9,241 bases of DNA from Novosphingobium sp. (GTDB taxonomy: Bacteria > Pseudomonadota > Alphaproteobacteria > Sphingomonadales > Sphingomonadaceae), in the NCBI GenBank assembly GCA_030830245.1, contig JAURNJ010000039.1:1-9241 (forward strand). Reading direction: 5' to 3'. The stretch's first letter is position 1; each line of letters begins with the position of its first letter. Under the pieces are notes generated by a model. That model was not told the DNA's origin. It was given only the letters and a program-made list of their open reading frames with translations, and made no database searches. The position numbers were made by a program, and so were the translations under genes. Positions 1 through 7,554 of the stretch are shown here, in pieces.

Positions 1-1160
1 AATCGATCATCCTCGTCCGATCCACCGAGGACACGATCTCGGCCTATTACAACGTGTGCCAGCATCGCGGGCGGCGGCTGGTCAATCCGGGCAAGGGATT
101 TTCCAGGGGCGGATTCCTGTGCAACTTCCATGGCTGGAAGTGGAATCTTGCGGGCAACAACACCTTTGTCTTTCATCCCGAGCAGTGGGAAGGATGCCCG
201 GAGTTCACCACCGAGGCGCTGGCGCTAAAGCGGCCAAAGGTCGATACCTTCGGTGGCTGGGTCTGGGTCAACATGGACCCCAATTCGGTCTCGCTGCGCG
301 AATGGCTCGAACCGTGCGGGGAGTGGCTTGAACCCTTCGAGTTCGAGGGCTGCCGCCGCGCCTGGCATGAGACGGTCATCGCCCCGGTGAACTGGAAGGT
401 GGTGATGGAGGCCTTCCACGAAGGCTACCATTCGGGTGCGACGCATAATTCCTGGGTGGACTATTACTCGATGCTCTCGCCGACCCACGCTTACGGCAAG
501 CATGTCGGCTTCACCACGCAGTTCCTAGAAATGCCGAAGATGAAGCGCGAGGACGGCAAGTGGACGCAGGCCGTCAACGGCGCGGACATGCTCTATTACC
601 AGTCAAAGGAATTGCACGACGAATTGCTGGCGCAGGTCAGCGATTCGGGCATGCGCGCGCTCGAGCGGCTGCGACAGGAATTCCCGCCCGGATCGGACGA
701 GACGAACCTGTTCCCGCGGTTCATCGAACTGAGCAAGGAAGAGATGGAGGCCGAAGGCGCGAAATGGCCTGAAAGGCTCGACATGGAAGCCATGCTCAAG
801 CCCGGCATCTCGATCCACATTTTCCCCAATACCATCGTCTTGCCGACGCCCGATGCGGTGCTGTGGTATCGCATGCGCCCGCACCCCACCGACAACGAGA
901 GCTGCATTTTCGATATCTGGTCGCTGAACCGCTATGCGCCTGGCAAGGAGCCCGAGGTCACGCAGCACATTTCCGAAGGATTTGCTGCAGCAAAGGGCCG
1001 CAACCCGTTCCTGGAACAGGATTTTGCGAACATGGAAGCGGTGCAGAAGGGCATGCGCTCGCGCGGCTGGGAAGGGGCGCGGACCAATCCGCTGGAAGAG
1101 ATCAGCGTCAATCACTTCCATCGCGTGCTCGACGAATTCTACGCGATGGATCCCATGTAA
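1..1160 (+). CDS. Rieske non-heme iron oxygenase, alpha (catalytic) subunit; 5' end cut by the window edge
   Basis: The frame is open from base 3 to the TAA at 1158-1160, giving 385 residues; the true start lies upstream, so only the N-terminus is missing. The Rieske [2Fe-2S] ligands are visible as CQH (fragment residues 19-21) and CNFH (40-43). Their spacing is C-x-H-x18-C-x2-H, slightly longer than the common x15-17. The catalytic domain holds NWKVVMEAFHEGYHSGATH, giving mononuclear iron ligands H143 and H148, with E140 in place of the usual bridging Asp. The third ligand is probably D340 in the EQDFANMEAVQ segment. Members of this family use electrons from a ferredoxin or reductase to hydroxylate aromatic rings, demethylate or oxidise amines; a Glu bridge is known in the CntA/GbcA branch. 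No beta subunit or electron-transfer gene follows. It is the first visible gene of a rightward operon. The substrate is unknown, and the family assignment is secure. Confidence 0.95.
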   Translation, partial: SIILVRSTEDTISAYYNVCQHRGRRLVNPGKGFSRGGFLCNFHGWKWNLAGNNTFVFHPEQWEGCPEFTTEALALKRPKVDTFGGWVWVNMDPNSVSLREWLEPCGEWLEPFEFEGCRRAWHETVIAPVNWKVVMEAFHEGYHSGATHNSWVDYYSMLSPTHAYGKHVGFTTQFLEMPKMKREDGKWTQAVNGADMLYYQSKELHDELLAQVSDSGMRALERLRQEFPPGSDETNLFPRFIELSKEEMEAEGAKWPERLDMEAMLKPGISIHIFPNTIVLPTPDAVLWYRMRPHPTDNESCIFDIWSLNRYAPGKEPEVTQHISEGFAAAKGRNPFLEQDFANMEAVQKGMRSRGWEGARTNPLEEISVNHFHRVLDEFYAMDPM

Positions 1161-1179
1161 CGCAAAATCCAGCCTGACC

Positions 1180-1188
1180 GGGGAGAGG
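1180..1188 (+). promoter_or_regulatory. Ribosome binding site of the FAD dehydrogenase gene
   Basis: GGGGAGAGG lies just upstream of the ATG at 1191, in the 30-nt gap after the Rieske gene. It is a strong purine-rich Shine-Dalgarno sequence and fixes the start of the next gene. Confidence 0.75.
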
Positions 1189-1190
1189 CC

Positions 1191-2600
1191 ATGGCGACCG
1201 ATTTCGATGTTGTGATTGTCGGCACGGGCTTTGCCGGGCATTGCGCCGCGCTGGAAGCGGCAGCCGCGGGCGCGCGCGTGCTGCTCGTCGATTCCGAGGC
1301 GCAGATCGGCGGGTCGAGCCGACTTTCGACCGGCATGATGATGGCGGCGGGCACGCGCTTTCAGGCCGAGCGCGGCATCGATGACGAGCCGGATCGTCTG
1401 TTCCGCCACTATGTCACCGCGAACCAGTGGCTGGTGCAGCCCTCGCTCGCCCGGCGGCTGTGCTTCGATGCCGCCAGCACGCTCGAATGGCTGAACGATC
1501 TGGGCGTCGAGGTGATCGATGTCATCAAGTCGGGCGAAGAGGACCGCGCGCGCGGCCATGTCACCCGCGGTGGCGCAGCGATCATCGAGGTGCTGAGCGG
1601 CAGGCTTGGGCAATACGACAAGGTCGATATCGCGCTCGGCACGCGGGTGGATCGGCTGGTGATGAGAGGCGGAGCTGTCGTCGGGATCGGCGTCGGCGAG
1701 GACGAGATCAGCGCCGGGGCTGTCGTCATTTCTACCGGTGGCCTGTCGGCAAACCACTCGATGCTCGATCGCTGGATGCCCGGCGTGCTCGATCAGGCGA
1801 ACGGTCCACTCTACCACCAGTCGACCCCCTGGGCGCGTGGCGACGCGATCGTGCTGGCCGAGCAGGTTGGCGCGCAAATCCTCTCCGGGCTCGGCTCGCG
1901 GGCGCCGGCCTGGCCGTTCGGCGGGGGTTACCTTCCTGGCTACATGATGGTGGTGAACCGGCTGGGGCGGCGCTTCTACAACGAATCGGAGAGCTATTCG
2001 GCCTCCGAAGTAGCCTTCCTGTCGCAACCGGGCGCGCTAGGCTTCATGGTGTTCGACGACGCCAGCAAGAGCGCGATGGTCCGGCCTTCGGACGTCGAGC
2101 CATACATGCGCATCATGCTGCCTGAGACGGACTATCTCCAGCAGGCCTGGACCAGCAGCGCCGTGGACGATCACGTCTCGCTCGGTCACGTGTTCAAGGC
2201 CGACACGATAGAGGCCTTGGCGCAGCAGATGGGCCTGCCCGAAGCCAACCTTGCTGGTTCGGTCACGCGCTACAACCAGCTCGTCGATGCAGGTGAGGAC
2301 AGCGACTATCTCAAGCCTGCCGAAGTGCTGCGGCCGATCCACACTGCGCCGTTCTATGGCGTGCAGATGAAGCTCAACATGCTGGCCCTGACTGCCATCG
2401 GCATGCGCATCGACCACGAAGCCTGCGTCATTCATGAAAACTCGTTGCCTATTCCGGGCCTCTATGCCGCCGGGGAATGCGTCGGCGGGGTGCTCGGCTC
2501 GATCTATGTCGGCAGTGGCAATGCCGTCGCCAACTGCACCGTCTTCGGGCGGGTTGCGGGTCGGAATGCGGCGCGTCTTGCGCTGGGGGCAGAGGCATGA
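1191..2600 (+). CDS. FAD-dependent oxidoreductase, FAD_binding_2 family (fumarate reductase/3-ketosteroid dehydrogenase-like)
   Basis: This is a 469-residue flavoprotein. The N-terminal dinucleotide-binding motif is GTGFAG (residues 11-16), with D34 at the end of the second strand to hold the FAD ribose. The C-terminal FAD site is GLYAAGE (423-429), followed by a GNAVANCTVFGRVAG helix. The middle carries NRLGRRFYNES (256-266), typical of the capping domain. Fumarate-reductase residues appear absent: the usual HTMGG segment reads LTAIGM (400-405), and the Arg before the last Gly-rich stretch is replaced by Y439. Instead Y439-V-G-S-G443 matches the Tyr-x3-Gly arrangement of 3-ketosteroid-delta1-dehydrogenases, and Y269 lies in a plausible position for a second active-site Tyr. 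I infer desaturation or reduction beside a ketone. The enzyme is probably cytosolic, with no signal peptide seen. It overlaps the next gene by ATGA. Confidence 0.9.
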   Translation: MATDFDVVIVGTGFAGHCAALEAAAAGARVLLVDSEAQIGGSSRLSTGMMMAAGTRFQAERGIDDEPDRLFRHYVTANQWLVQPSLARRLCFDAASTLEWLNDLGVEVIDVIKSGEEDRARGHVTRGGAAIIEVLSGRLGQYDKVDIALGTRVDRLVMRGGAVVGIGVGEDEISAGAVVISTGGLSANHSMLDRWMPGVLDQANGPLYHQSTPWARGDAIVLAEQVGAQILSGLGSRAPAWPFGGGYLPGYMMVVNRLGRRFYNESESYSASEVAFLSQPGALGFMVFDDASKSAMVRPSDVEPYMRIMLPETDYLQQAWTSSAVDDHVSLGHVFKADTIEALAQQMGLPEANLAGSVTRYNQLVDAGEDSDYLKPAEVLRPIHTAPFYGVQMKLNMLALTAIGMRIDHEACVIHENSLPIPGLYAAGECVGGVLGSIYVGSGNAVANCTVFGRVAGRNAARLALGAEA

Positions 2601-3631
2601 CCGAGACGACACCAAATCGCGATGCATGGCGCGACCTTGTCGTCGAGGAGGCACTTGAACCCGATCTGCCGATCATCGATCCGCACCATCACATCTGGCC
2701 GCAGTCCCCCGTTCCGGGTGCCGAACCCTGGGGAAGCGACGACTTGTTTCGCTACAAGACGGGCAGCGGGCACAATATCGTCGCTACCATGTTCGTCGAA
2801 TCCGGTGTCGGCTACCGGACGAGCGGCCCGCCCGAACTGCTGAGCGTGGGCGAGACGGAATATGCCGAACAGGTTGCTTGCGATGCCGAGTCAATGGGTG
2901 GGCGGTTGACCGGCACTGTTGCCGGGATTGTCGTCGCCGCCGACCTGATACTTGGCGCGCGGGTGGCCGATACGCTCAATGCCCATCTTGCAGCGTCGAG
3001 CCGGGTGAGGGCAGTCCGCGCGCTGACCGCCTGGGATCCGGACATGCCCTATGACATGGGCACGCGCCCCGGGATGCTCGCCGACCCGGCGTTCCGCGAA
3101 GGTGCGGCGCAGCTTGCGTCGCGCGGTCTGGCGCTCGACGTGTGGCTGATGCATCCGCAGATGCCCGATCTGCTGGCGCTCGCGAAACAGCTACCGGACA
3201 CGCAATTCGTGCTCGATCATCTGGGCGCACCATTGGGGGTGGGGCGCTTTGCCGGTGATGCCGAGGCAACCTTCGCCCAGTGGGAGCAACTGCTCTCGCC
3301 GCTGGCGAAACTGCCCAACGTCGCGGTGAAGCTCGGCGGCCTGAACATGCCGCTGACGGGCTTGTGTGTCGACGAACTTGCTCACCGGCCTTGGAACTCA
3401 GACCAGATGGCTCAGGCGCAAGGCCGACATGTCCTTCGCGCCATCGAGCTGTTCGGACCCGATCGCTGCATGTTCGAGAGCAATTTCCCGGTGGATCGCG
3501 CGCTGACCAACGGCACCGTCCTGTGGAACGCCTTCAAGCGCATCGCTGCGGGCTTTACGGCGGACGAGAAGCACGCGCTGTTCTTCGGCACCGCGAACCG
3601 CATTTACCGGCTCGGCCAGAGCGCGGGCTGA
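2597..3631 (+). CDS. Amidohydrolase-2 family metal-dependent TIM-barrel hydrolase (COG3618 type)
   Basis: This 344-residue protein starts at the ATG in the ATGA overlap with the preceding stop (2597-2600), with GGGGG at 2585-2589 as ribosome binding site. The reading frame is open further upstream, but that part lies inside the FAD gene. Family marks are DPHHHIW (28-34, the first-strand HxH metal site), DVWLMHPQ around H186, VLDHLGAP (205-212, D207/H208), VKLGGL (244-249) and FESNFPVD (293-300) near the C-terminus. The SNFPVD form replaces the SDWP seen in several characterised relatives. Related enzymes hydrolyse lactones (2-pyrone-4,6-dicarboxylate, sulfomuconolactone, sugar lactones) and some decarboxylate. 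Tight coupling to an FAD dehydrogenase and a GMC oxidoreductase fits hydrolysis of a lactone or ring-cleavage product made by its neighbours. The substrate is not inferable. Confidence 0.9.
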   Translation: MTETTPNRDAWRDLVVEEALEPDLPIIDPHHHIWPQSPVPGAEPWGSDDLFRYKTGSGHNIVATMFVESGVGYRTSGPPELLSVGETEYAEQVACDAESMGGRLTGTVAGIVVAADLILGARVADTLNAHLAASSRVRAVRALTAWDPDMPYDMGTRPGMLADPAFREGAAQLASRGLALDVWLMHPQMPDLLALAKQLPDTQFVLDHLGAPLGVGRFAGDAEATFAQWEQLLSPLAKLPNVAVKLGGLNMPLTGLCVDELAHRPWNSDQMAQAQGRHVLRAIELFGPDRCMFESNFPVDRALTNGTVLWNAFKRIAAGFTADEKHALFFGTANRIYRLGQSAG

Positions 3632-3633
3632 CC

Positions 3634-5253
3634 ATGCAGGCCGACATCGTCATCGCCGGGGGCGGGACAGCCGGATCGGTGCTCGCCAACCGGCTGTCCG
3701 AAGACGGCAAGCTCAAGGTTCTGTTGGTCGAGGCAGGGCCTGACGATACCAGCCCCCTAATCCGCATACCCAAGGGGATGGCCCGCCTGCTGAGCGATCC
3801 CGAGCATACCTGGTATTATCCCACCACGCCGGGCCGGGACGACATCAGGCCCGAGGTCATGATGCGCGGGCGGATGCTCGGTGGATCGAGCGGGATCAAC
3901 GGCATGGTCTATCACCGCGGCCAGCCTGCCGATTATGACCGGTGGGAGGAGCTTGGCCTTGTCGGGTGGGGTTGGACGGACATGCTGCGCTGTTTCAGGG
4001 CGATAGAGAACCACATGCTCCCCGAAACCGGCTGGCGCAGCAAGGCGGGGCCAGTGCCGATAAGGGTCGCCACCTCCTTTCCTCCGCTGCTTTCGGCAAT
4101 GATCGCGGCGGCAGCGGCAAAAGGGCTACCGTTCAAGGAAGAACCCAACCTGCCCAACCAGCTCGGAGCTGGGCCAGTCGCCGAAAACATCGATCGCTCC
4201 AGCAAACGAGTAAGCGCGGCGCGGGCATTCCTTTCGCCAGTGGTGCGGCGGCGACCCAACCTTTCCATCCTGACCGGCACGCGGATCGAGCGCGTGCTGT
4301 TCGATGCCGGTCGCAGGGCCACCGGCGTCGTATGCCGTCGTGGCAGCGACGCGTTCGAAATCGCAGCCAGCCGCGAAGTGATCCTGTGCGCTGGAACCAT
4401 CGAATCGCCCAAGATCCCGCAGATTTCCGGAGTTGGGCCGGCGGCGTTGCTCAAGCGGATCGGGGTTCCCGTCGTGCATGACAGCCCCGGCGTCGGCGCC
4501 AATTACCGCGATCACTATTGCGTGCAGCCGCAGTGGCGCCTGCGCCATCACCGCGACAGCGAGAATCGCGAACTGCGGGGCTGGCGGCAGGGATGGAGCG
4601 CACTGCGCTACATGCTGTCGGGCTGCGGGCCGCTAGGTTATGGCTCCCACCGGCTGGCCATGTTTGCCGATGTCGCCTCTGGCAACGGGCGCGCCGATGC
4701 CCAATTCCTGTTCGCGCCCTATTCGCTCGACCAGAGGCCGGGGCTCGAGAAAATCCAGATGGAGGCAGAGCCGGGCGGTCACTTCGCGGTGTTTCCATTG
4801 CGCGGCACCAGCCAGGGCGTGGTCGAAGCCGCATCGGCGGACCCAAACGAATTGCCGGTAATCCGCCCGCGTTACCTCGATAGCGCCTATGACCGGGAGG
4901 TCACCGTTGCAGCGGTTCGGCTGATGCGCCGGATCATGGCCGATCCGCTGCTGGCGCCCTTCGTTGTCGGCGAGACGGGCGAACTGGCAAAGGCGCACAG
5001 CGACGAGGAAATCATCGAAGCGGCGCTGCTTCATGGCTCATCCGCCTATCATTCGATCGGAACCTGCCGCATGGGCAGCGACGGAGACAAGGATGCTGTG
5101 CTCGATGCCAGCTTGCGTCTGCGCGGCGTGCGCTCGCTTCGTGTCGTCGACTGCTCGGTGATGCCAGAGCAGGTTTCGGCCAACACCATGGCGCCGGTGA
5201 TGGCGATCGCCTGGCGCGCCAGCGAAATCATTCGCGAGCAACTGGCGGGTTGA
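3634..5253 (+). CDS. GMC-family FAD-dependent oxidoreductase (choline dehydrogenase-like)
   Basis: This is a 539-residue protein of usual family length. The ATG at 3634 lies two bases after the amidohydrolase stop. The upstream ribosome binding site is weak (GGG at 3625-3627), so translation is probably coupled. The FAD motif GGGTAG spans 9-14, followed by VEAGP (32-36). GMC signature 1 is RGRMLGGSSGINGMVYHRG (78-96) and signature 2 is GTIESPKIPQISGVGP (254-269). The catalytic base pair is H473, in AYHSIGTCRMG, and N517, in SANTMAP, matching the His-Asn pair of choline and alcohol oxidases. Members oxidise primary or secondary alcohols to aldehydes or ketones, passing electrons to oxygen or a quinone. 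It could oxidise an alcohol made by the Rieske enzyme or the P450 in this operon; that link is inferred. There is no signal peptide and no sign of damage. Confidence 0.95.
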   Translation: MQADIVIAGGGTAGSVLANRLSEDGKLKVLLVEAGPDDTSPLIRIPKGMARLLSDPEHTWYYPTTPGRDDIRPEVMMRGRMLGGSSGINGMVYHRGQPADYDRWEELGLVGWGWTDMLRCFRAIENHMLPETGWRSKAGPVPIRVATSFPPLLSAMIAAAAAKGLPFKEEPNLPNQLGAGPVAENIDRSSKRVSAARAFLSPVVRRRPNLSILTGTRIERVLFDAGRRATGVVCRRGSDAFEIAASREVILCAGTIESPKIPQISGVGPAALLKRIGVPVVHDSPGVGANYRDHYCVQPQWRLRHHRDSENRELRGWRQGWSALRYMLSGCGPLGYGSHRLAMFADVASGNGRADAQFLFAPYSLDQRPGLEKIQMEAEPGGHFAVFPLRGTSQGVVEAASADPNELPVIRPRYLDSAYDREVTVAAVRLMRRIMADPLLAPFVVGETGELAKAHSDEEIIEAALLHGSSAYHSIGTCRMGSDGDKDAVLDASLRLRGVRSLRVVDCSVMPEQVSANTMAPVMAIAWRASEIIREQLAG

Positions 5254-5254
5254 C

Positions 5255-5261
5255 GGGAGAG
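5255..5261 (+). promoter_or_regulatory. Ribosome binding site of the P450 gene
   Basis: GGGAGAG sits 8 nt before the ATG at 5270, in the 16-nt gap after the GMC gene. It supports this start and continued operon transcription; no separate promoter fits in the gap. Confidence 0.7.
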
Positions 5262-5269
5262 ACAGGACA

Positions 5270-6508
5270 ATGGCGACGCTCCCCAGAATCGAGGATTTCG
5301 ACGATCCTTCATACGACCCGTTCAAGGCCGAAGAGGGCGTGTTCGGCGATCTGACGAATATTCACGAGCATCTGGTGAAGCTGCGGGCCGAGAAGGGCGA
5401 CGTCGTAGAAGGCTCTTTCATGAGCCTTATGGGCTTCGACTGGCCCTCTGATAAGCCAGCCTACACGCTGCTGTCCTACCAGACGGTTTCGGATGTGTTC
5501 TTCGATCCGGCAACGTTCACCAATGAATGCTTCCAGCAAACCCTCGGCCTGACTTTCGGCCGGACTCTCTCGGCCATGGATGCGCCCGAGCACACCCGCT
5601 ATCGCCGCCTATTCCAGAAGGCGTTCCTGCCGCAGAACATCGCACGCTGGGGGGACGAGATCGTCGAGCAGGTGGTGCAGGAGCTGATCGAGAAGTTTCG
5701 CCATCGCGGCACGGCGGATCTGATCGAGGAGTTCACCAAACGCTATCCCTTCGAGATCATCTATCGCCAGCTCGCTCTGCCCGAGGGCGACGGGCCGATC
5801 TTTCACAAGCTCGCCTGCGCGCAGAACCTTGTTTATACGCCGGAGGGGCTCGAAGCCGGGCGAAAGCTCGGCACCTATTTCAAGGCGTTGGTCGAGGAAC
5901 GGCGCAAGCACCCGCAGGACGATCTCGCCTCGACCCTGATCAACACCGAAGTCGATGGCGAGCAATTGCCCGAGGACGTGATCGTCTCTTTCCTGCGCCA
6001 GCTGATCAATGCGGCAGGTGACACGACCTTTCGCGGAACGAGCGTGCTGCTGACCGGTTTGCTGGAAAATCCTGACCAGTTTGAGGCCCTGCGCGATAAC
6101 CGTGATCTTTTGCCGCAGGCCATCGAGGAAGGTCTGCGTTGGGAATCGCCGGTCAACTGGACTGAGCGAACTGCCGCGCGCGATGTCGAGATTGGCGGCG
6201 TTTCAGTGCCGGCCGGCGCGACCATTGTCGCCGTTCTCACTGCGGCCAACTGCGACGAGCGGGTGTTCCGCGATGGCGCGATTTTCGACATATTCCGCGA
6301 AAAGACCAAGCCTCCGGTAATCTTCGCCTTCGGACCGCACATGTGCGTGGGCCAGCACCTTGCCCGGTTGGAAATCACCCGCGCGATGAATGCGCTCCTT
6401 GATCGGTTGCCCAATCTGAGGCTCGATCCGGACATGCCTAGGCCTGTGATCCAGGGCGCGATGCTGCGGTATCCAAAGCATCTGTATGTGAAGTTCGACC
6501 CTGCTTAG
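5270..6508 (+). CDS. Cytochrome P450 (soluble bacterial class I type)
   Basis: This 412-residue protein has the length of a soluble bacterial P450 and no membrane anchor. The C-helix motif is DAPEHTRYRR (104-113). The I-helix oxygen-activation motif is AAGDTT (248-253), with the acid-Thr pair D251/T252. The K-helix ExxR is E287-G-L-R290. The heme-binding loop is FAFGPHMCVG (352-361), with C359 as the thiolate ligand. Such enzymes hydroxylate terpenoids, steroids, fatty acids or aromatics, using a ferredoxin and a ferredoxin reductase, neither of which is encoded here. It is the last gene of the rightward operon, 16 nt after the GMC gene. Its TAG stop (6506-6508) overlaps the TAA of the convergent PhyH gene. 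The CYP family number and substrate cannot be set from sequence alone. Confidence 0.97.
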   Translation: MATLPRIEDFDDPSYDPFKAEEGVFGDLTNIHEHLVKLRAEKGDVVEGSFMSLMGFDWPSDKPAYTLLSYQTVSDVFFDPATFTNECFQQTLGLTFGRTLSAMDAPEHTRYRRLFQKAFLPQNIARWGDEIVEQVVQELIEKFRHRGTADLIEEFTKRYPFEIIYRQLALPEGDGPIFHKLACAQNLVYTPEGLEAGRKLGTYFKALVEERRKHPQDDLASTLINTEVDGEQLPEDVIVSFLRQLINAAGDTTFRGTSVLLTGLLENPDQFEALRDNRDLLPQAIEEGLRWESPVNWTERTAARDVEIGGVSVPAGATIVAVLTAANCDERVFRDGAIFDIFREKTKPPVIFAFGPHMCVGQHLARLEITRAMNALLDRLPNLRLDPDMPRPVIQGAMLRYPKHLYVKFDPA

Positions 6509-7464
6509 GTCCGGTGCAGTTCCGGGATAAAGGCAGGCGAAGAGCCAATCCCGTGGTGGCGGTCGTTCGCGTTGCGCGGGCCAAACGCATTCATGGCCCC
6601 GACCATGGTCGTCTCGAACCCCAACACGCGCTTTTCCGCATCGCTGAGCCGCGCGAGCACATCGTCCTGGATGCTGGCGCAGAAATTCTCGCCGGGGCGA
6701 AGCGCGAAGAGGCAGAAGCTGAGTGCAATGGCATAGCGGGCCTTGTCAGATCGGTTTTCGGTCTGGCCGTGCCAGGTGCTGCCGTCCCACACGATCATCG
6801 AGCCTTTGCTCGCCGGCGCAACCGTGCGCGGTGTCCATTCATCGCCATCGTTGCGCGGCGGCGGGCCGAGGTGCGAGCCGGGAACGAAACCCGTCGGCCC
6901 CATATCGAGGTCGAAGTCGGAAACGCAGACGAAGCAGTTGATCATGACCGGACGGGTCAGCATCTCGGCCGGTATTGTCGAGGTATCGGTATGGAGGAAC
7001 TGTTCCGCCGAGCCGCGCCGGGTGATGATCCCGTTCATGCCCCAGGTCGTCCAGTGCGAACCCCGCAGGTGCCCGTCGGCATACGCGTGCATCGTCGGAT
7101 GCATCAGCAGCTCGCGAAACACATCGCCCTTGTTGGGCAGCGAGAACATCAACTGGTAGATCGGTTTGGCGAGATCGCCTGCGTCGGCAACGCGGAGTTC
7201 TCCATCCGGTCCGATGTGAGGACGCGCGTTGGCGCCAAACTCGCCGCTGACGTTGCCGACACCCAGCTTGCGCTCCATGAATGCCTGTTCGTCCATGCGA
7301 TCGCGGAGCCGGTCGGCGAATTCGTCGCTGATCAGCTGTTCGTGGATCACGACGCCATGCTCGGCGAGGGTGGCAAGGCCCGATGCGACATCGCGCACCG
7401 GCGGCGGCATGTCATCGCGCGTCCGGTTCGGGCCGACCCGCTCAAGCGTTGCGGTCTGCGTCAT
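6505..7464 (-). CDS. Phytanoyl-CoA dioxygenase (PhyH) family Fe(II)/2-oxoglutarate oxygenase
   Basis: The product has 319 residues when started at the ATG complementary to 7462-7464, preceded by GGGAGG 8 nt away. An upstream in-frame Met at 7542 would add 26 residues, but it would run through the likely promoter, so I prefer the shorter form. The iron triad is H158-T-D160 and H232 (in WDGSTWHGQTENRS). R243, a few residues later, is placed to hold the 2-oxoglutarate carboxylate. GPTGFVPGSH (189-198) is the typical PhyH loop between the metal ligands. The family hydroxylates, and sometimes halogenates or epimerises, small molecules and CoA esters, releasing CO2 and succinate. The gene is convergent with the P450 and divergent from the EthD gene, so it has its own promoter. 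The substrate is unknown, probably an intermediate of the same pathway. Confidence 0.93.
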   Translation of the reverse strand: MTQTATLERVGPNRTRDDMPPPVRDVASGLATLAEHGVVIHEQLISDEFADRLRDRMDEQAFMERKLGVGNVSGEFGANARPHIGPDGELRVADAGDLAKPIYQLMFSLPNKGDVFRELLMHPTMHAYADGHLRGSHWTTWGMNGIITRRGSAEQFLHTDTSTIPAEMLTRPVMINCFVCVSDFDLDMGPTGFVPGSHLGPPPRNDGDEWTPRTVAPASKGSMIVWDGSTWHGQTENRSDKARYAIALSFCLFALRPGENFCASIQDDVLARLSDAEKRVLGFETTMVGAMNAFGPRNANDRHHGIGSSPAFIPELHRT

Positions 7465-7472
7465 GCGGCAAG

Positions 7473-7478
7473 CCTCCC
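7473..7478 (-). promoter_or_regulatory. Ribosome binding site deciding the PhyH start
   Basis: On the minus strand GGGAGG stands 8 nt before the ATG at 7464. No comparable site precedes the alternative Met at 7542, which favours the 319-residue product. Confidence 0.7.
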
Positions 7479-7547
7479 GGGAAGTCTGCGCCATTGCGCT
7501 CGATGTCCGAAGAGATACGATGGGCAGACCTGAGTCAAGCACAGGGC

Positions 7548-7554
7548 GGGAGAG
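7548..7554 (+). promoter_or_regulatory. Ribosome binding site of the EthD-domain gene
   Basis: GGGAGAG lies 5 nt before the ATG at 7560. It favours this start over an in-frame ATG at 7503 that has no such site and would add 19 residues. Confidence 0.7.

Noticed and set aside
603..2027. 474-codon open frame on the minus strand across the Rieske and FAD genes
   Set aside because: It lies antisense to two genes with clear family motifs. Its translation is rich in Arg, His, Ala and Pro without any recognisable domain, as expected for the antisense of GC-rich coding sequence.
2477..2596. In-frame upstream extension of the amidohydrolase into the FAD gene
   Set aside because: The extension is the shifted frame of the FAD gene's C-terminus. 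The ATGA overlap at 2597 with GGGGG upstream gives a normal start.
3035..3048. 14-base exact match GATCCGGACATGCC also found near 6425-6438
   Set aside because: Both copies encode Asp-Pro-Asp-Met-Pro in unrelated proteins with preferred codons, so chance is enough to explain the match.
6514..7533. 339-codon open frame on the plus strand opposite PhyH
   Set aside because: It is the antisense shadow of PhyH, which has the full HxD...H iron motif and a ribosome binding site. The shadow has neither a domain nor a good start.
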